A DNA stretch of 64,000 nucleotides from Solenopsis invicta (Eukaryota; Arthropoda; Insecta; Hymenoptera; Formicidae). Shown here piece by piece: positions 1 to 12,537 of the stretch; the stretch's first letter is position 1, and each line of letters begins with the position of its first letter. The notes under the pieces are model-generated. The model saw only the letters and a list, made by a program, of their open reading frames with translations. It did not search any database and was not told where the DNA came from. Made by a program: the position numbers and the translations under genes. The stretch lies in the NCBI RefSeq assembly GCF_016802725.1, contig NC_052667.1:25566346-25630345 (forward strand). Direction: 5' to 3'.

Positions 1-598
1 ACGCGATTTTTCCGGCTTGCGTAACACCGCGATAGGGATCTCTATAGAAATCACCGATCTCTTTACCAAGTCGTTTCTAAGTCGCTATAGCGAATAAAAT
101 TCGCTCGTGTAGAGTAATGCCGAAATCGCACCACTTTTGACATAAATCTTGTAACAAAGAAATTATGAGGAATATTTTAATTTTCTTACGTCATAATAAA
201 GTACAACATTTCTCCTTTCATATTTTTTTTTTTTCAGAATTTTATTTATTGTCATAAATTTTTAAATGACGATTTTTAAGAAGCCTTCAAATAATACGAT
301 TAGGCAACTGGTCTCCTAAATCGCACTATAGGTTAATATTACTCTTCCTGGGGGTAAAACAACACTTTTCCTGCTAGATTCTTTCTTCTCGAGTAAAGAT
401 GCGTTAAATAAACATAATTTTATTAATATTGGAGATGAATATCGTAAACTAAATATAATTTCCGTCAATGTTATCATTTCGATAACTCTTCAATAATATT
501 TCAATAACATCGTTACATTACGGCAATATTGTTACAATGTATGCTCTGTATGATTATTATTTATATTTGATTTTATATAAGGTTTTATATAAGATTTT
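1..598. other. AT-rich spacer
   Basis: No supported gene or recognisable element. Confidence 0.6.
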
Positions 599-599
599 A

Positions 600-749
600 T
601 ACAGGATGTTCATTAATAGTTGTACCCACTTTTTACCATAGGATGATTTACCGACGAATTTGTATTTCTAACATATTATTATATTAGAAATAACAAACGT
701 GTGTTCCTATGGCAAAACATGGGGACAACCATTAATGAACACCCTATAT
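600..749. mobile_element. Palindromic MITE, ACAGGRTG family, copy 1
   Basis: The ends are inverted copies: ACAGGATGTTCATTAATAG at the left and the reverse of TATAGGGTGTTCATTAATGG at the right, with TA at both borders. The interior closely matches the copy at 52832-52979. Too small to encode a transposase; TA borders suggest Tc1/mariner mobilisation (inferred). Confidence 0.8.
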
Positions 750-1290
750 AATCATCATCAAAGCAATGTGCGATTTAGAAGACTAAGACGTGGCAATTTA
801 GGAGACTAAAGTATTTCGTAAAACTTTATTTATTTAATTTACAAACAAGAACACAAAGTTATTTGAACTTTGTTAATCTAATTTTAATAAAATTGTGATC
901 ATTACCAATTATGAAAGTTTAGATTATTTATTTTACCTCTTTTGCAATAAAGCTACGAAATGTGTTGATAAATAGCAGCAAAGTTACATTTTTTTTATAA
1001 ATATTAATGACAAAATTTCTATTATTGTTCTTGACATGTTTATTTGAATGAAGGATGATGATAATGTTATGCAGTTCTTAAATAACTTCACAAAGAGTGT
1101 ACATACGTACAAGTACTGTAGTTAAATTTGTACGCAAAGTGGTGCGATTTAGAAGCCGGTGCGATATCGGCAACCTTATTAAAAGCAACGGGATATCAAT
1201 CAGTATTTTCATATAAGTAAAAATAAAAGCGGAATTTTTAATTCTAGTGTTTTAAATTTTGAACAAATATAATTCCAAGCAGAAATTTCG
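750..1290. other. AT-rich spacer
   Basis: No supported gene or RNA. Confidence 0.6.
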
Positions 1291-1960
1291 AGTAATACGT
1301 CTAAAGCACGCTCACGCGAAACACGAGCGCGCGCTCTGGAGCGTTCCTCTTGAACGGGCGAGTCTGGCATGGTCTCGCCGGCAATCGCGCTCGTACTCGT
1401 GTATCGGGGCGACGCGGGGTATAAAAACGATGTCAGCGGCAAGGCGGCCGAAGAGGGACCGTGTTCGACGAGCTATTTGACCCCGAGGGGTTACGCGTTG
1501 CGTATATAACGATCGCGGCGCACAGATGCGGGGATACATCAGATGTACGTACGTACACGCGCACGCACACGCGTACACGCGCGCCATCGGATTCTGGATC
1601 CTTCCGCGCTTAAGTGCGTACACGTGCAAGAACTGCCAACGCACCACGTGCGTACGAAAGAATGTCGGCGATTATGCCGGCCCGATATCTCGCGCTCGGT
1701 CGGTCGGTCGGTCGGTCGGTTGGTCGGTCGGTCGGTCGGTCGATCGGTCGGTCGGTCGGTCGGCTCGCTTCTGCGAATTCGCCTTGCGAAAATTACGATG
1801 GAACAAATTCGCACGCGCCTGCCCTCAGCTGCCAAAACGCTCGTCCCGCCGGGCAGAAATTACGAGCGGTTGTTAAAGCGGTGTTGGCGGCACGGTATTA
1901 TCAATATTGCAGCAATATGTTGACTCGAGGAGAAATACTTGGGACACGAAGGGAGTAGGA
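1291..1960. other. CpG-rich island
   Basis: Sharply higher GC and CpG than its surroundings, with CG/CA runs near 1550-1590 and a CGGT microsatellite. Overlapping frames on both strands here are repeat artefacts. Could hold a promoter or regulatory element; no gene attached. Confidence 0.5.
1696..1764. repeat. (CGGT)n microsatellite
   Basis: About 17 tetranucleotide units with a few single-base variants (TTGG, CGAT). Confidence 0.95.
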
Positions 1961-3370
1961 AGTTTTGCGGCTTAAATAGAACCCGCATAAATTGAATTCT
2001 GCACGAGAGAAAGATGAACTTTGTTTCACGATATCTCACGTGTACAAAATGCAAGATAAGATATTGATATTTGTTAAAGAAGTAAAGTATTGTTATTTAT
2101 TAAAGAATTACTTTACTATATACTTGTAGATATTTATTTAAAAAGTTTCTGGACGCCGAGATGAGAAAAAGCGATATTAAAAACATAAAAAAACCCTGCA
2201 TAAACTTTTTTTTAAACTTATTCAATTATCTAAGCGCAAAGAACATTTCGCATCTGTGTTGAACTAGTTCTTGTTATAACTTTGATATTTTTCTTTTGAT
2301 TTTTGAGTTTTTATTTAACACTCAATTGCGTTACTTGAATATTTTGTGTTAAATTAATCTTCAACATTTTTTAATGTTAAAGTAACACAATTTATAGTAT
2401 AACTGACTAAAAAAAAAAACGTAAAAATAATGTAGTTTCTAAATATCAATTTTAAGATATATAAATAAATAAAATAAATAAATAATAAAAATGTACGTGC
2501 TAATTTAACGTACTATAAATTAATTTTTCTGAAGAAATATTCTTTTACAATTTGCTTTCAGATTCTGTTACACTTATTTATTTTAATTCCTTTACATAAT
2601 ATTTACTTTCTAACATATCCGCCTTATATCAAATTAACACAAATATTAAAATGGATCGTTTGAAATATTAAAATGATCGTTTGTGCAAAAGTGTGTTGAA
2701 TACAACAGCAAACTTTTTACTACGTAAAACATAAAAATACATACAAAAGCACACATATTTCACGAATTCTTTTTCTATCATAAATTATTTGTCGCAAAAG
2801 GTTATTATGAGAATATGAAGTCGTAAGAGAGCGTGGACGAAAATGAAATCAGAAACTCGAATATACTATATGATGTAACAGGACTCGACGAAGCGTGAGC
2901 GGCTTACATAAAAAAAAAAAAAGAAAAAAATTATTTTGTCCCTGGATACATCTGTTCACGGATACGCGGTGAGCGTGCTCATCCTACTTTTCGACCATCC
3001 ATTTCTCGATAGCCTCGCAGTACTTAGCGTGCTGTCACGTCACGGGCATAAATCTTGCGGCGCTACCGATTTATTACAGACGCAGCATAACGCGCATGGC
3101 GGCTTGATACTCTTCGTTTTACGCGAGACAGAAAAAGAGAGGGAGAGCACGGTATTTCAAGAAACAACGTTTTTTATCGGCTCATTATGTGTCTCGAGAT
3201 AAAACGGTGGCAAGATCCCTAAAAGATACTAGACTACGATTTTCCGCCATTTTTATATAGCACGTTAATTAACGAAACTTTACGCATGTATGTTATCTCC
3301 TTTACAAATCTATAAAAATTCATTGAAACGAACATAAGTTAAATCTAGGATTGAGTAAGTTTTGTTCTAC
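1961..3370. other. AT-rich spacer with an old dispersed repeat
   Basis: 2310-2700 resembles 42930-43780: both have GAATATTTTGTGTTAAATT-like and TTACATAATATTTACTTTCT-like blocks in the same order. 2880-3230 has slightly higher GC. No gene supported. Confidence 0.5.
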
Positions 3371-3821
3371 TAAATTAAGTTTAAGTTAATGACTTATAAA
3401 ATTAATTTACTTACGTTGAAAGTTATACGAACGCAAACTAACTAGTTAAAAGTTATGTTAAAATTAAATTAATTTAAGTTAAATTAAAGATTAATTTTGA
3501 AAAGCTTTATTCATATTAAATTAAAAATTCCTTAAGTTTTTAAAGTTAAATTACTCAAATCTATTATAGCATGGATCATCAAACAGATTTAATATTTTAT
3601 TTGTAAATTAAGTTTATATAAAATAACAGTAAAATACTATTTTTTTATGTAGGAATGTTTTTCTTTTACATCAATAAATTTATAGCTTTAGAAAAAAGGT
3701 TAATAAACTAAAGTTTGTGTTTCAAAAATAACTAGCTAAATTCAAAAGTTGAATCATTTAAAATTAATTAAGTTCAGCCATTAATTTTTTAACATTATTA
3801 TTAACTTTTTAACTAGTTATT
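3371..3821. repeat. Dispersed repeat, copy 1 (pairs with 15561-16090)
   Basis: Begins TAAATTAAGTT and ends ACTTTTTAACTAGTTAT in both copies. A shared inner block reads ATCAAACA(G/A)(A/G)TTTAATATTTTA. Non-coding and AT-rich. Confidence 0.75.
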
Positions 3822-6060
3822 ATGATATCAGAGACAAAATTATTCTTCTTATTTTATTTCAATTGTTTGCAATCACTTGTCGCAAAAATAAAATCCTAAA
3901 ATCGAAGACTTGAATGTGACGCGCAATTGATCGATGTAGAATTCTTCCGTTGTCTTTACACTTTAGACATAACACGAGAAAAAAAGGCTTCGTCGACCTT
4001 GATCGTCTACACGTGACGCTATTAAAAGTCGATAGAAGTTCCCGCGACCTTGATTGCCACGCGTACATCAGATTAGCAGGAGCCAACAAATGTTTAGCTT
4101 AATTTAATCGTCGAGGTAATGCCTGACAAAACATGGAAATGGATGCTTCATTAGGTCCTCTAAATTGCGCCGCAATTTATCACTGTTAAAAATAATTATT
4201 CCTCTGCTTGTGGATTTCTTAATTGTATAGCGAAATAACCTGTATCCATAATGTTAAAAATTTATAAAAAGAGATTTAAAAAAAAATATGCTTTTGAATT
4301 TACATATGTATATTTTTTTTTTCGCAAAAATTTATAATTTGAGAAAAAAAGTTTAGTTCGAAAATACATGCCGCATCAAAGACATCGGTAAAAATTTAGG
4401 AATTGCTTCTTCAGATGATTCAACGTGATTTCAGACCTCTATAAATTAATCGACTCTGAAAATAATACTGTTTCTCCCGTTGGCCGTTCTCTTATATCAA
4501 AAATAAATCTGCCTCGTCGCGATAAATGAAATGGCACCTGTAATCTTATGAAGAGCCTCGGATTCTTGTAACCGGTCAGAAAAGAAAGATTTGTGTCACG
4601 AGCAAATTTTGCGAATACAAACATCAGACGTACTGACTAAATTATATTTAAACATCACTTAGGATAAACGGCCCAATCACTGATTGACGACGTTTAAGAA
4701 ATTTTGTAACTTAAATTCAGTTTATTTGAGCTTTCCGTTCCGAAAGTATCCGGAATTGTTAAATAAAACACACAAATTGGTATTTAATCGAACAAATTTA
4801 GTTTGTCCTCTTCGAAATGGTCCTCATTTTTTGTAAACTCGCACGTGTACCAACACTTTACCCATTGCTCAAAGCACTGTTTATAAGGCAATGAGAATAT
4901 AGCTTTCATCTCCTTCGGCAAATTCGCTTTTACAGTATCTCGATTCAAAACGCTTTCACAAAGTGGTACTTAATTTGAGTTTGGAGAACAGGAAAAAATC
5001 AGGGGGGGGGGCAAAAAATTGCATACAACGTTGATATATGAGATAGTAGATCATTATCGTAGTGCAAAATTCATGAATTACACAATTCTGTTTTTTTTTT
5101 GCAAATCTTTACGCAAACGCCTCATGACACTTAAATAGTATTCTTTATTGGCTATTTGACTGGATGACAAAAAGAAATTCTAATTTGGTTCAATCGCTTC
5201 GTTTAAATAGACAATTCCAAGTACCGTTTGAGAAGTTATATTTGGCCGCTGACACTACAATTTATTAAAGTTTATTTTTTTTTACTTTCTGGTTGAGTTA
5301 GTTATAAAAAAAATTAATTATCTCAATATTAGTATACTAGTTTATTTATTATAAAATTGTTGCCAAAATCACTGTTCTTAATATTGGCAACATTCCTTCG
5401 TTTTCGTGCTTTCGTGTTACTGATAATGAAATATTTGTATTATATTTTTCCGATAGATCTAAATTAAAGTCAATCTAATAAAATATATTAATAAAAACGA
5501 CTCAACTGGGGTAAAATTAAAGTACAAATAAATAAATAAGCCCTTCTGATCTAATTATGTTTAAAAATTATATAAATAAGATTAATCAAATTCTTTTGTA
5601 TTCTTTTTGTGAGTTGTGTACGACGTTTTAAGAAAATAACTAATAATTACTTGCATGTATAACAATTAAATATTTAGTTTGCCTTTACGGTAACAGAGAT
5701 TCGTTTTGTTGGAACATAACAAAGAAGTAAGTACTTATACATATACATGATTACAGACTGAGCGAGGCAGCAAGGAAATATTATGTCATTACGTTTATCT
5801 GAATTTATGTCCGTAACTCAAACGGCACAAAATTCAAAACCGGTTCGTAAATCGTCTTCAACACGTTACATAACGATTTTAGACAGTGTGTTGCTTGGGA
5901 TTGTTGTTGATGGTATTCAGAATAACATAAAAAAAACCATTAACTGACATCAATAATTATATCGTACCTACATATAATTTATTTAATATTGCTTTTTTAA
6001 TTATTTTCAAGTTTATATTATGTATGTGATACTTTTTATTAACCCCCCGAAGACACTGTT
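3822..6060. other. AT-rich spacer
   Basis: No supported gene. Contains short homopolymer runs (G8 near 5003, T10 near 5090). Confidence 0.55.
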
Positions 6061-6270
6061 TCTTTACCGCTTTTCTGGACACAAGGGATCACTGGTGTGA
6101 AAAATCTGAAAGAATGCTGGGATTACATTCTTCCGACATTCCAGAATACGATTTCACAATTGTTTGATCCAAAATGGTTTTTTTCACTTTTTTGTTGTAC
6201 GTGTCCGAATTTGAAGCAGAATACTTAATTTAAAACTGAAAATTTGCTCGCTGGGTTTTTAAATTCTCCA
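6061..6270. repeat. Dispersed repeat, copy 1 (pairs with 22700-22945)
   Basis: Shares ACAATTGTTTGA-type and ACGTGTYCGAATTTGAWGCAGAAT-type blocks in the same order with 22700-22945. Confidence 0.65.
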
Positions 6271-6984
6271 TGAGACCTAGAAGAATTAACTTTACCTCAA
6301 AGTTCTCATTTTTGTAATTGCCTATTTTTGTAAGAATAAACATCGCCAAGACAAAAATCGATATTTTTGCAGTCTAAATATATATAGTTTTTTTTTAATT
6401 AGAAGATTGAAATTTTACTTATAATGAAATGTCGCAATCAGTAAACTTTTTAAAATTCAAATAAAATTAAAAATAAATTTATACATATATTTAAAAACGT
6501 ATATTTAAAAACGCATTCAAAATTGAATTTCTACCAATTGGAACACTGTTAATTCAGCCATTTATTCTACGTTTCTTCTAATATAAAAAAAAAAGAAACT
6601 CTTAAAATTGAATTTAAAAATATCAACAAAATAGTTTATTTAAATGTATCACATTACCGCGCTTTTAAGATCTGAAAGTTTTTAGCACGCGCATCCAAGT
6701 GTTTCAGAATTATCTTGAAACCGTTAGTAAATATTCGACTGGACTGCACTAGTGTGCACTGCTGCACATTAAAGCAGCTGCACACTAATTTAACTCAAGT
6801 GTAAAAGTGGCGCGCAAATATCTCAAATGATAAAATACATGTTTCATCAACTAGCAAAATAAAAGTGTATTGAAGATTTCGCAATTGAATTCGTTTACAT
6901 ACTTATTAAATACGTATCTTTATATTGATTTGTGTACGACGGTTTTAATGCGCACTAGTACATACGTCCAGTTGAATTCACTAT
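6271..6984. other. AT-rich spacer
   Basis: Nothing supported, apart from a short inverted CAGTGTGCAC/GTGCAGC-type cluster around 6745-6790. Confidence 0.5.
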
Positions 6985-7500
6985 TATATAACAGCGACGC
7001 GACTTTCGGTAATCTCGATAATCCAAGGATCGAAGACGAAGAAGTCACCCGGAAAGTCCGGGAACCCGGCTTCCATTGGATATACCGAGCCGCGCGAGAA
7101 TGAAGAGAACGTTCGATATGTACCCAGGTCACGTTCGACGCCGTGACTACCAGCCAGGCAGGTTTCGACGTCCCGTTTCGTTCTGGTACCAACTTGCGCT
7201 CGCGCAATCGAAAATACACCGCGGACCGAGCGAATAAATAATATCGGAAGACACGTAATACCGGTAGGATTGCCATCGTCACGATTACACGTGACGGCGG
7301 TGGAGTACGCGGCGGGGTATGTTTTCTTGACGCAGGATGCATTGTGGACCACCTTGAAAAAGCCTAGGCTATTCGCGACCACGTTTCATAATAAAGGACG
7401 GCGTCGCTGATTTTTAACGCGCCACATTTCAAGGCGTCTCACGGGTGTGGAACCTTGAAGCCGCTCGTCGCAATAATTTAACGAGCACGCGTGTTTCTGG
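6985..7500. other. CpG-rich island
   Basis: GC-rich block; frames on both strands (up to 140 codons) show no recognisable domain and no splice-linked partner. Probably non-coding. Confidence 0.45.
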
Positions 7501-7956
7501 AGAGTTGGCACTTCAAGTCGATAAATAAAAGAAATAAAAAATAAAAAAAAATGAAGAATACAATTCTACAAACGCGACGATCCACCAGACCAGTTTATCC
7601 GGTAACAATAAAGCGAACGAAAAGAGACTCCGCGCACGGACGTATAGGAAATTGTCTCCCAGTGGATTTTGTTCAACAAACGTAGATTGACGAGCCTACA
7701 CGGTGTCATGGCTAGATTTCATCGTTGATGCTGAAATAATATTTCTTGTGTGATTTTGCGTGCAATTTCCGTTTCTCTCGAACTGCGTGTCGTTTACTTT
7801 TAAGTTTCAAACACAGCTCTTAAAGTGAACCAGAATTCTAGCATCACGGAATTAAATTGAAAATCGAAACCAATTAATTTTACCGAGGTCAACAAGCATC
7901 TCTATAAATCACCCCCCCCCCCATTCTCCCATATCCTGAAAACTGTAAAGAATTTA
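7501..7956. other. Mixed-composition spacer
   Basis: No gene. Poly-C run at about 7911-7921. Confidence 0.5.
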
Positions 7957-8045
7957 TTGCAAGATGTATTATCCCGGCCAAGGTTTGAATCTGGATTCCC
8001 CTGCATTCCGTGCAAGTGTCTTAACCAGTTTATCATCTTTTATAA
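7957..8045 (-). mobile_element. tRNA-derived SINE head or tRNA pseudogene
   Basis: The minus strand reads AACTGGTTAAGACACTTGC (A-box like), then GGAATGCAGGGGAATCC and GATTCAAACCT (B-box like, 9 of 11 to consensus), followed by GGCCGGGA. This is the usual order and spacing of a tRNA-type pol III promoter. No complete acceptor stem or cloverleaf can be drawn, so a functional tRNA is unlikely. Confidence 0.6.
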
Positions 8046-8107
8046 TTTTATAGTTTATGCGACGCTGATCAAAAATGTGTCAATGGACAAAACTCTCTTT
8101 CTGGTCA

Positions 8108-8240
8108 CTATAGATTTAGAGATGTGCGAATTATTCAACTCGAATCGAATCAGATAAGATTTGAACATCTATAATTCGAATCCGAACTATTCGAAAATCT
8201 TTACGAGAATCGAATTACATATACGACAATTTTATAAAAT
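8108..8240. repeat. Dispersed repeat with AGAGATGTGCGAAT end
   Basis: Starts with AGAGATGTGCGAA and continues with repeated TCGAATC/ATTCGAA blocks. The same ends and motif bound 19288-19976. Confidence 0.55.
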
Positions 8241-10119
8241 TATTTTTAAAATAGTTTTTTATAATATATAATTAATATAATTTTTTTAGAAATTTTTTTT
8301 ATTATCTATTAAAATTCTATTCAACAATAATTGTGTTCAATTAAACGATTAAAAATAAAAAAAAGGAAAGCTTTGTCATCCGAGCCAGCGTCGGATTTTT
8401 TGTAATTAAATGTAAATTTGTTTAATTGATTGAACAATAAGATAAAAAGCGATTAATTTAAACGTAAATGAATAAAATTTTGAATCTACAATAGTTACTA
8501 GTAACAGCCCATGATTCGATGTTTAATCCAATCAAACTACATTTTAATTCATATTACAGCATAACGATGTTCCTTAGACGTCTTTTCCTCTGAGCGTCTT
8601 TACAGTATCTTTCAGACTTTTGCATCATCTGGAATAACAAATTATTTTCATTTAACTTTAGTTAAGTGTACGCAATCATTTTCTTTATGAAATAAAGCAA
8701 GTGTTTTACGAACATACATGAATTTTTTCAATGAATTTTTCTACCCTTGGAAAAAAATTGAAAACATCCGCGAAGAAATTGAAGAACACACGATATTTTC
8801 CAAGTCTTTAAATTTACAAAATTAAATATTAAACTTTCAGTGATGATACGGATCATAATTTTCCAACTTGACAGTATTAGTCCAACGTTTATTTTTCCTT
8901 GCGTAGAAAATAGGTGTTATACAATTTATTCTAAATTTTATCCATATAACACGCTATTCATAATTTTTATTCTGCCACGTTATATAATGTAAAATGGCAA
9001 GATGTAGCAGTATCCTGCATAACATGTTTTCGATCCATCTGGCCTACTAACCTGAATGGATAATGAGCATCTTATTTAGATCCATGAAGCTGCCCTCCCG
9101 CACTTTATCTAGTACTAATTTTAATTTTTGCATTTTAATTGCCGTTGAAAGTGACTTTATGGTAAATCAACACGCGTCCAGCAAAAAATAAATTCATTGG
9201 AACTCATTAGAACTCATTAATAAATTATTATGTATCAGTTTTTAATTATGTATATGCTGGATATTGCTTATTAAATTCGTTCGATCGTAAATCGCTTGCG
9301 CACTAAGTTTCGCGCTGACTTGCATTCTCTTACTTTTTTTTATATTACTTTTCGTTATTTTAAAATTAAGTATATTGTTAAAACTTTTTCAATCTCTCGA
9401 AAAGAGAGTTTTTGTTAGTTATGACTAATAAAATATTTGTTGTTAAATATATAATAAATATGTGAGAAATCTGTAACTTTTTGCTAAAATTTAAATATCA
9501 TTTAATTTTAACTGGCTATTCTAATTCACTTTGAATTTCTTTGTTAATTTTAATTTTGAGTTTATATTTAATATCGTAAAAGACCTTTATACATTGTACA
9601 TAAAGTTTTACAAAAATCCAGACTTATTTTTATAATTTTCATAATATCCATCATATTAAATCCATTTTTTTTTGCTTTTTTATTGCAATTTTTATCGAAT
9701 TTTTTTATCGCATTCGTATTTAGTGACCTAAAAACCCATAAATATAAATATAAATAATTGAAAGGTATTTAGTAAATTGTCAATGATCTAATTCACAGTT
9801 TTTCAGCAATAAATTCTATATTTAACCATAAATATCGTATTAATTATAGACGCCACAAAAAATTTCTTTTAAGAGCTGAAAGTCCTAACATATTTCATTT
9901 CAACTGGGATAAAACTTCTCCACCACGTCACACATATCGCAATTGTAATATGACAAAGTTATATGAAAATAGCTTTTTTTGCAACAAATTTTTTTTAAGT
10001 ACAAATTTCTTAATTCTTAACGGCCACACTTTAGTAAAGTATCAACGATCACGTGAGCTTAAGATGAGCCCAATTAACAACTTTGAAGAATTGTTGCACC
10101 CAACTATTGATTGTTTTAA
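8241..10119. other. AT-rich spacer
   Basis: No supported gene. A 64-codon frame at 9950-10144 is cut by the TTAA element; I see no domain in it. Confidence 0.5.
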
Positions 10120-10668
10120 GGAGGTTCGTCTGGTCAGTATTTAACAGATGGATTTTGAGAAAAAATTAAATATAAGTTAAGATGTGTATAAAAATATATC
10201 TCGCAAATTTTTTAGTCCTTTGATACCTCAGTGATGAGATATTAATAAAAATATTTAGTGCAACTCTACATTGTGTCGTATGGAAAATGACATTTTTCGA
10301 GCTTTCTTCCACAAAATTCGTAAAGAATTAACAGACAGTTTTTGTAAAAATTAATGGTAATAATAAAAAAATATGTAAGAAAAATTTGTGCGAAGAGTGT
10401 AGATCGATTGGATATCTCAGAAATAAGAAATGAGTATATATTTTTTGCAAAAATCTCGTTCACGCGTAGGTTATCTTCCATTACTCGATGAGCGGCAACA
10501 TCGGAACTTCTTACCAAAGCGCGCGCTATTTAAAATGTAAAAGTTTGAGAAGGAATATTTGAGAAAACCCATAACGTAGAAATTTGAAACAATAATTTAT
10601 TATAAACAATAATATATTATGACAATAATATATTTTGACTTGACGTACTACATACCAGACGAACCTCC
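10120..10668. mobile_element. piggyBac-like MITE bounded by TTAA, element 1
   Basis: Left end TTAA-GGAGGTTCGTCTGGT (TTAA 10116-10119). Right end ACCAGACGAACCTCC-TTAA (TTAA 10669-10672). The 15-bp inverted repeats are perfect. TTAA duplication is the hallmark of the piggyBac superfamily. At 549 bp it cannot encode a transposase and would depend on one elsewhere. Confidence 0.88.
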
Positions 10669-10672
10669 TTAA

Positions 10673-12029
10673 GTAAAAAAAAATTACTGAACATTCTTCT
10701 AATAGTGTAAAATGTGAATCAGTTTCATGTTATATTAAATTTAATTCAAACATGGCAAAAAAGTTACTCAACTAAAAGAAATAACGTAGAGAAAATTCAG
10801 TCAAAACTTTCGTTGAAATTACACAGACTCCATAGTGTCTGTTCAAGGTTAAAATTGTATTATGTAATGGAGCAACTTGGAAACCGGATTCGTATTCATC
10901 GTCCAAAAAGCTACAAGAAATGACTAGTCTCGTTCTGGTGTTTTTTTTCCTTTTTCCTTAACTTTGTTATTGATTAGAAAATTATACGTCAATCTGAAGA
11001 TTGGATTTGATGCAATCACAATATGTAATCATTAGATTTAGTGCAATCAGTTTGGATGAGTGGTTGGAAGGGATTCGAATTAAAGCCACCTCTGTGTGAT
11101 GAGTTCTAGGATACTTTACTTTTCAAAACTCGTAGAAAGTTGTAAACATGATAATTTTCAATATTGTAATTATAAAACGTTTTCAACTTTCAGCGTCCTC
11201 TGCAAATTAAATAATAGTTCCTGAACAATTTTGCTCATTGTTACTTTCGATTGACGTCACATAAACTAGAAAATCGTAAAAAAGACAAACGGAATCCACT
11301 GATAATCTCTTATATACCTAGTCCTATTTTAGACGCTCTATTTTAAAGCTAGTAATATTCCACTTTTGAAATGGCTTTTCGGATATAAACGTAATAGAAA
11401 ACTGGTGAGCAGATCTTGCTAGAGGTATTTATGCCAAAGGAAGACAGTTTAATAGCACAAAGGAATAAAAAAAAAAATATATCTTATTAGAATGGGGAAA
11501 AATTAATCAAAAACGAATTAAAAAAACTTTATAAATCGCTTCCTAAGCAAATGATTTCAATCGTGCAAAAGTCTGGAGGTTCTACGAAATGTTAAATATC
11601 GATTTTTCTTAAAATATCAACAGATTGTGATTACTTAAAATACTGTGCTGTTAATTTGTCGCGCCGATTTTTAAAGATCTTTTTGTTTTTACACAGATAA
11701 AATGAATACAGCATTATGATTTACGTACGTACATACATGTGTTGTAGAAATGGACATACAATACCTATGTATACGTGAAGTTATATTTTTGTAATTTATA
11801 AAATAATAATTAACAAAAACATTGGGTGCGCTTTTTTTTTTTTTTTTTTCGCGGACTGTAGCCGTGTGCAAGGTCCCTTTTTCTGGAAATTACTTAAAAT
11901 TCTGACTTGTTGCTCTGTTTTTAAAAATTCGTGAGATATGAGATACATCGTTCCCGTACTACGATGCTTAAATTTAATTGTACGTACGATGTGTGGGAAT
12001 GTCGTAAAAAAAGAAAGAAAATTACGGAA
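10673..12029. other. AT-rich spacer
   Basis: No supported gene. A 69-codon frame at 10714-10923 has no recognisable domain. GGATTCGAATT at 11078 recalls a B-box, but nothing else fits a tRNA. Confidence 0.45.
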
Positions 12030-12345
12030 TATTTGTGCGAAGCAAATGTTCGCTCGCCACGTGCTTTCCTCGCGCTTTCGTTCCTTTGTTCGTGCTGCGT
12101 GACGATGCACGCGAGAAGAAACGCGTACGTTTAAACTGCGCAGCGAGCTAATCTCGGTGGAAGATAAGAGAAACGAGAGCGAGCGGGACTAGTCGGAGAG
12201 AGCCAGAGATACTCGGGGGGGAACTACGGACAAACAAGGGGAGGGAGAAACGGGCACGTGGCGGGTGTGCCTAGGTCAACTGCACACAATGCCCGAAAGC
12301 GAATCGAGCGCAGCATCAGCCAGAGTGGGAGGAAGATTAAACGTT
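12030..12345. other. CpG-rich island
   Basis: GC-rich block with GAGCGAG/GAGAG runs and an ATG (12290) opening a 25-codon frame (MPESESSAASARVGGRLN...). It could be a promoter or first exon of a plus-strand gene, but I find no partner exon. Confidence 0.35.
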
Positions 12346-12483
12346 GGTGAAATACATCAAGTAATTTCGGACTAATTCGCTACTTATGCTCGCTTAGGAT
12401 CTTCAAATTGCAATCGTCGTCTTTCTATACTCACCAGACTTTTCGAGTTGACGTAGGACATGGACGATAAAAAGTAAAAGGGA

Positions 12484-12536
<53 letters not shown>
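12484..12536. repeat. (AC)n microsatellite
   Basis: About 26 uninterrupted AC units. Confidence 0.97.

Positions 12537-12537
<1 letters not shown>

Noticed and set aside
1526..1923. Frames of 98-126 codons on both strands
   Set aside because: Produced by the CGGT microsatellite and CpG-rich composition (Val-Gly-Arg-Ser repeats).
9950..10923. Two small frames flanking the TTAA element that might be one interrupted exon
   Set aside because: Joining across the element does not give a continuous frame, and neither part shows a recognisable domain.
12290..12370. Short plus-strand frame starting MPESESSAAS in a CpG island
   Set aside because: Only 25 codons, weak donor options and no following exon found; kept as a CpG island only.
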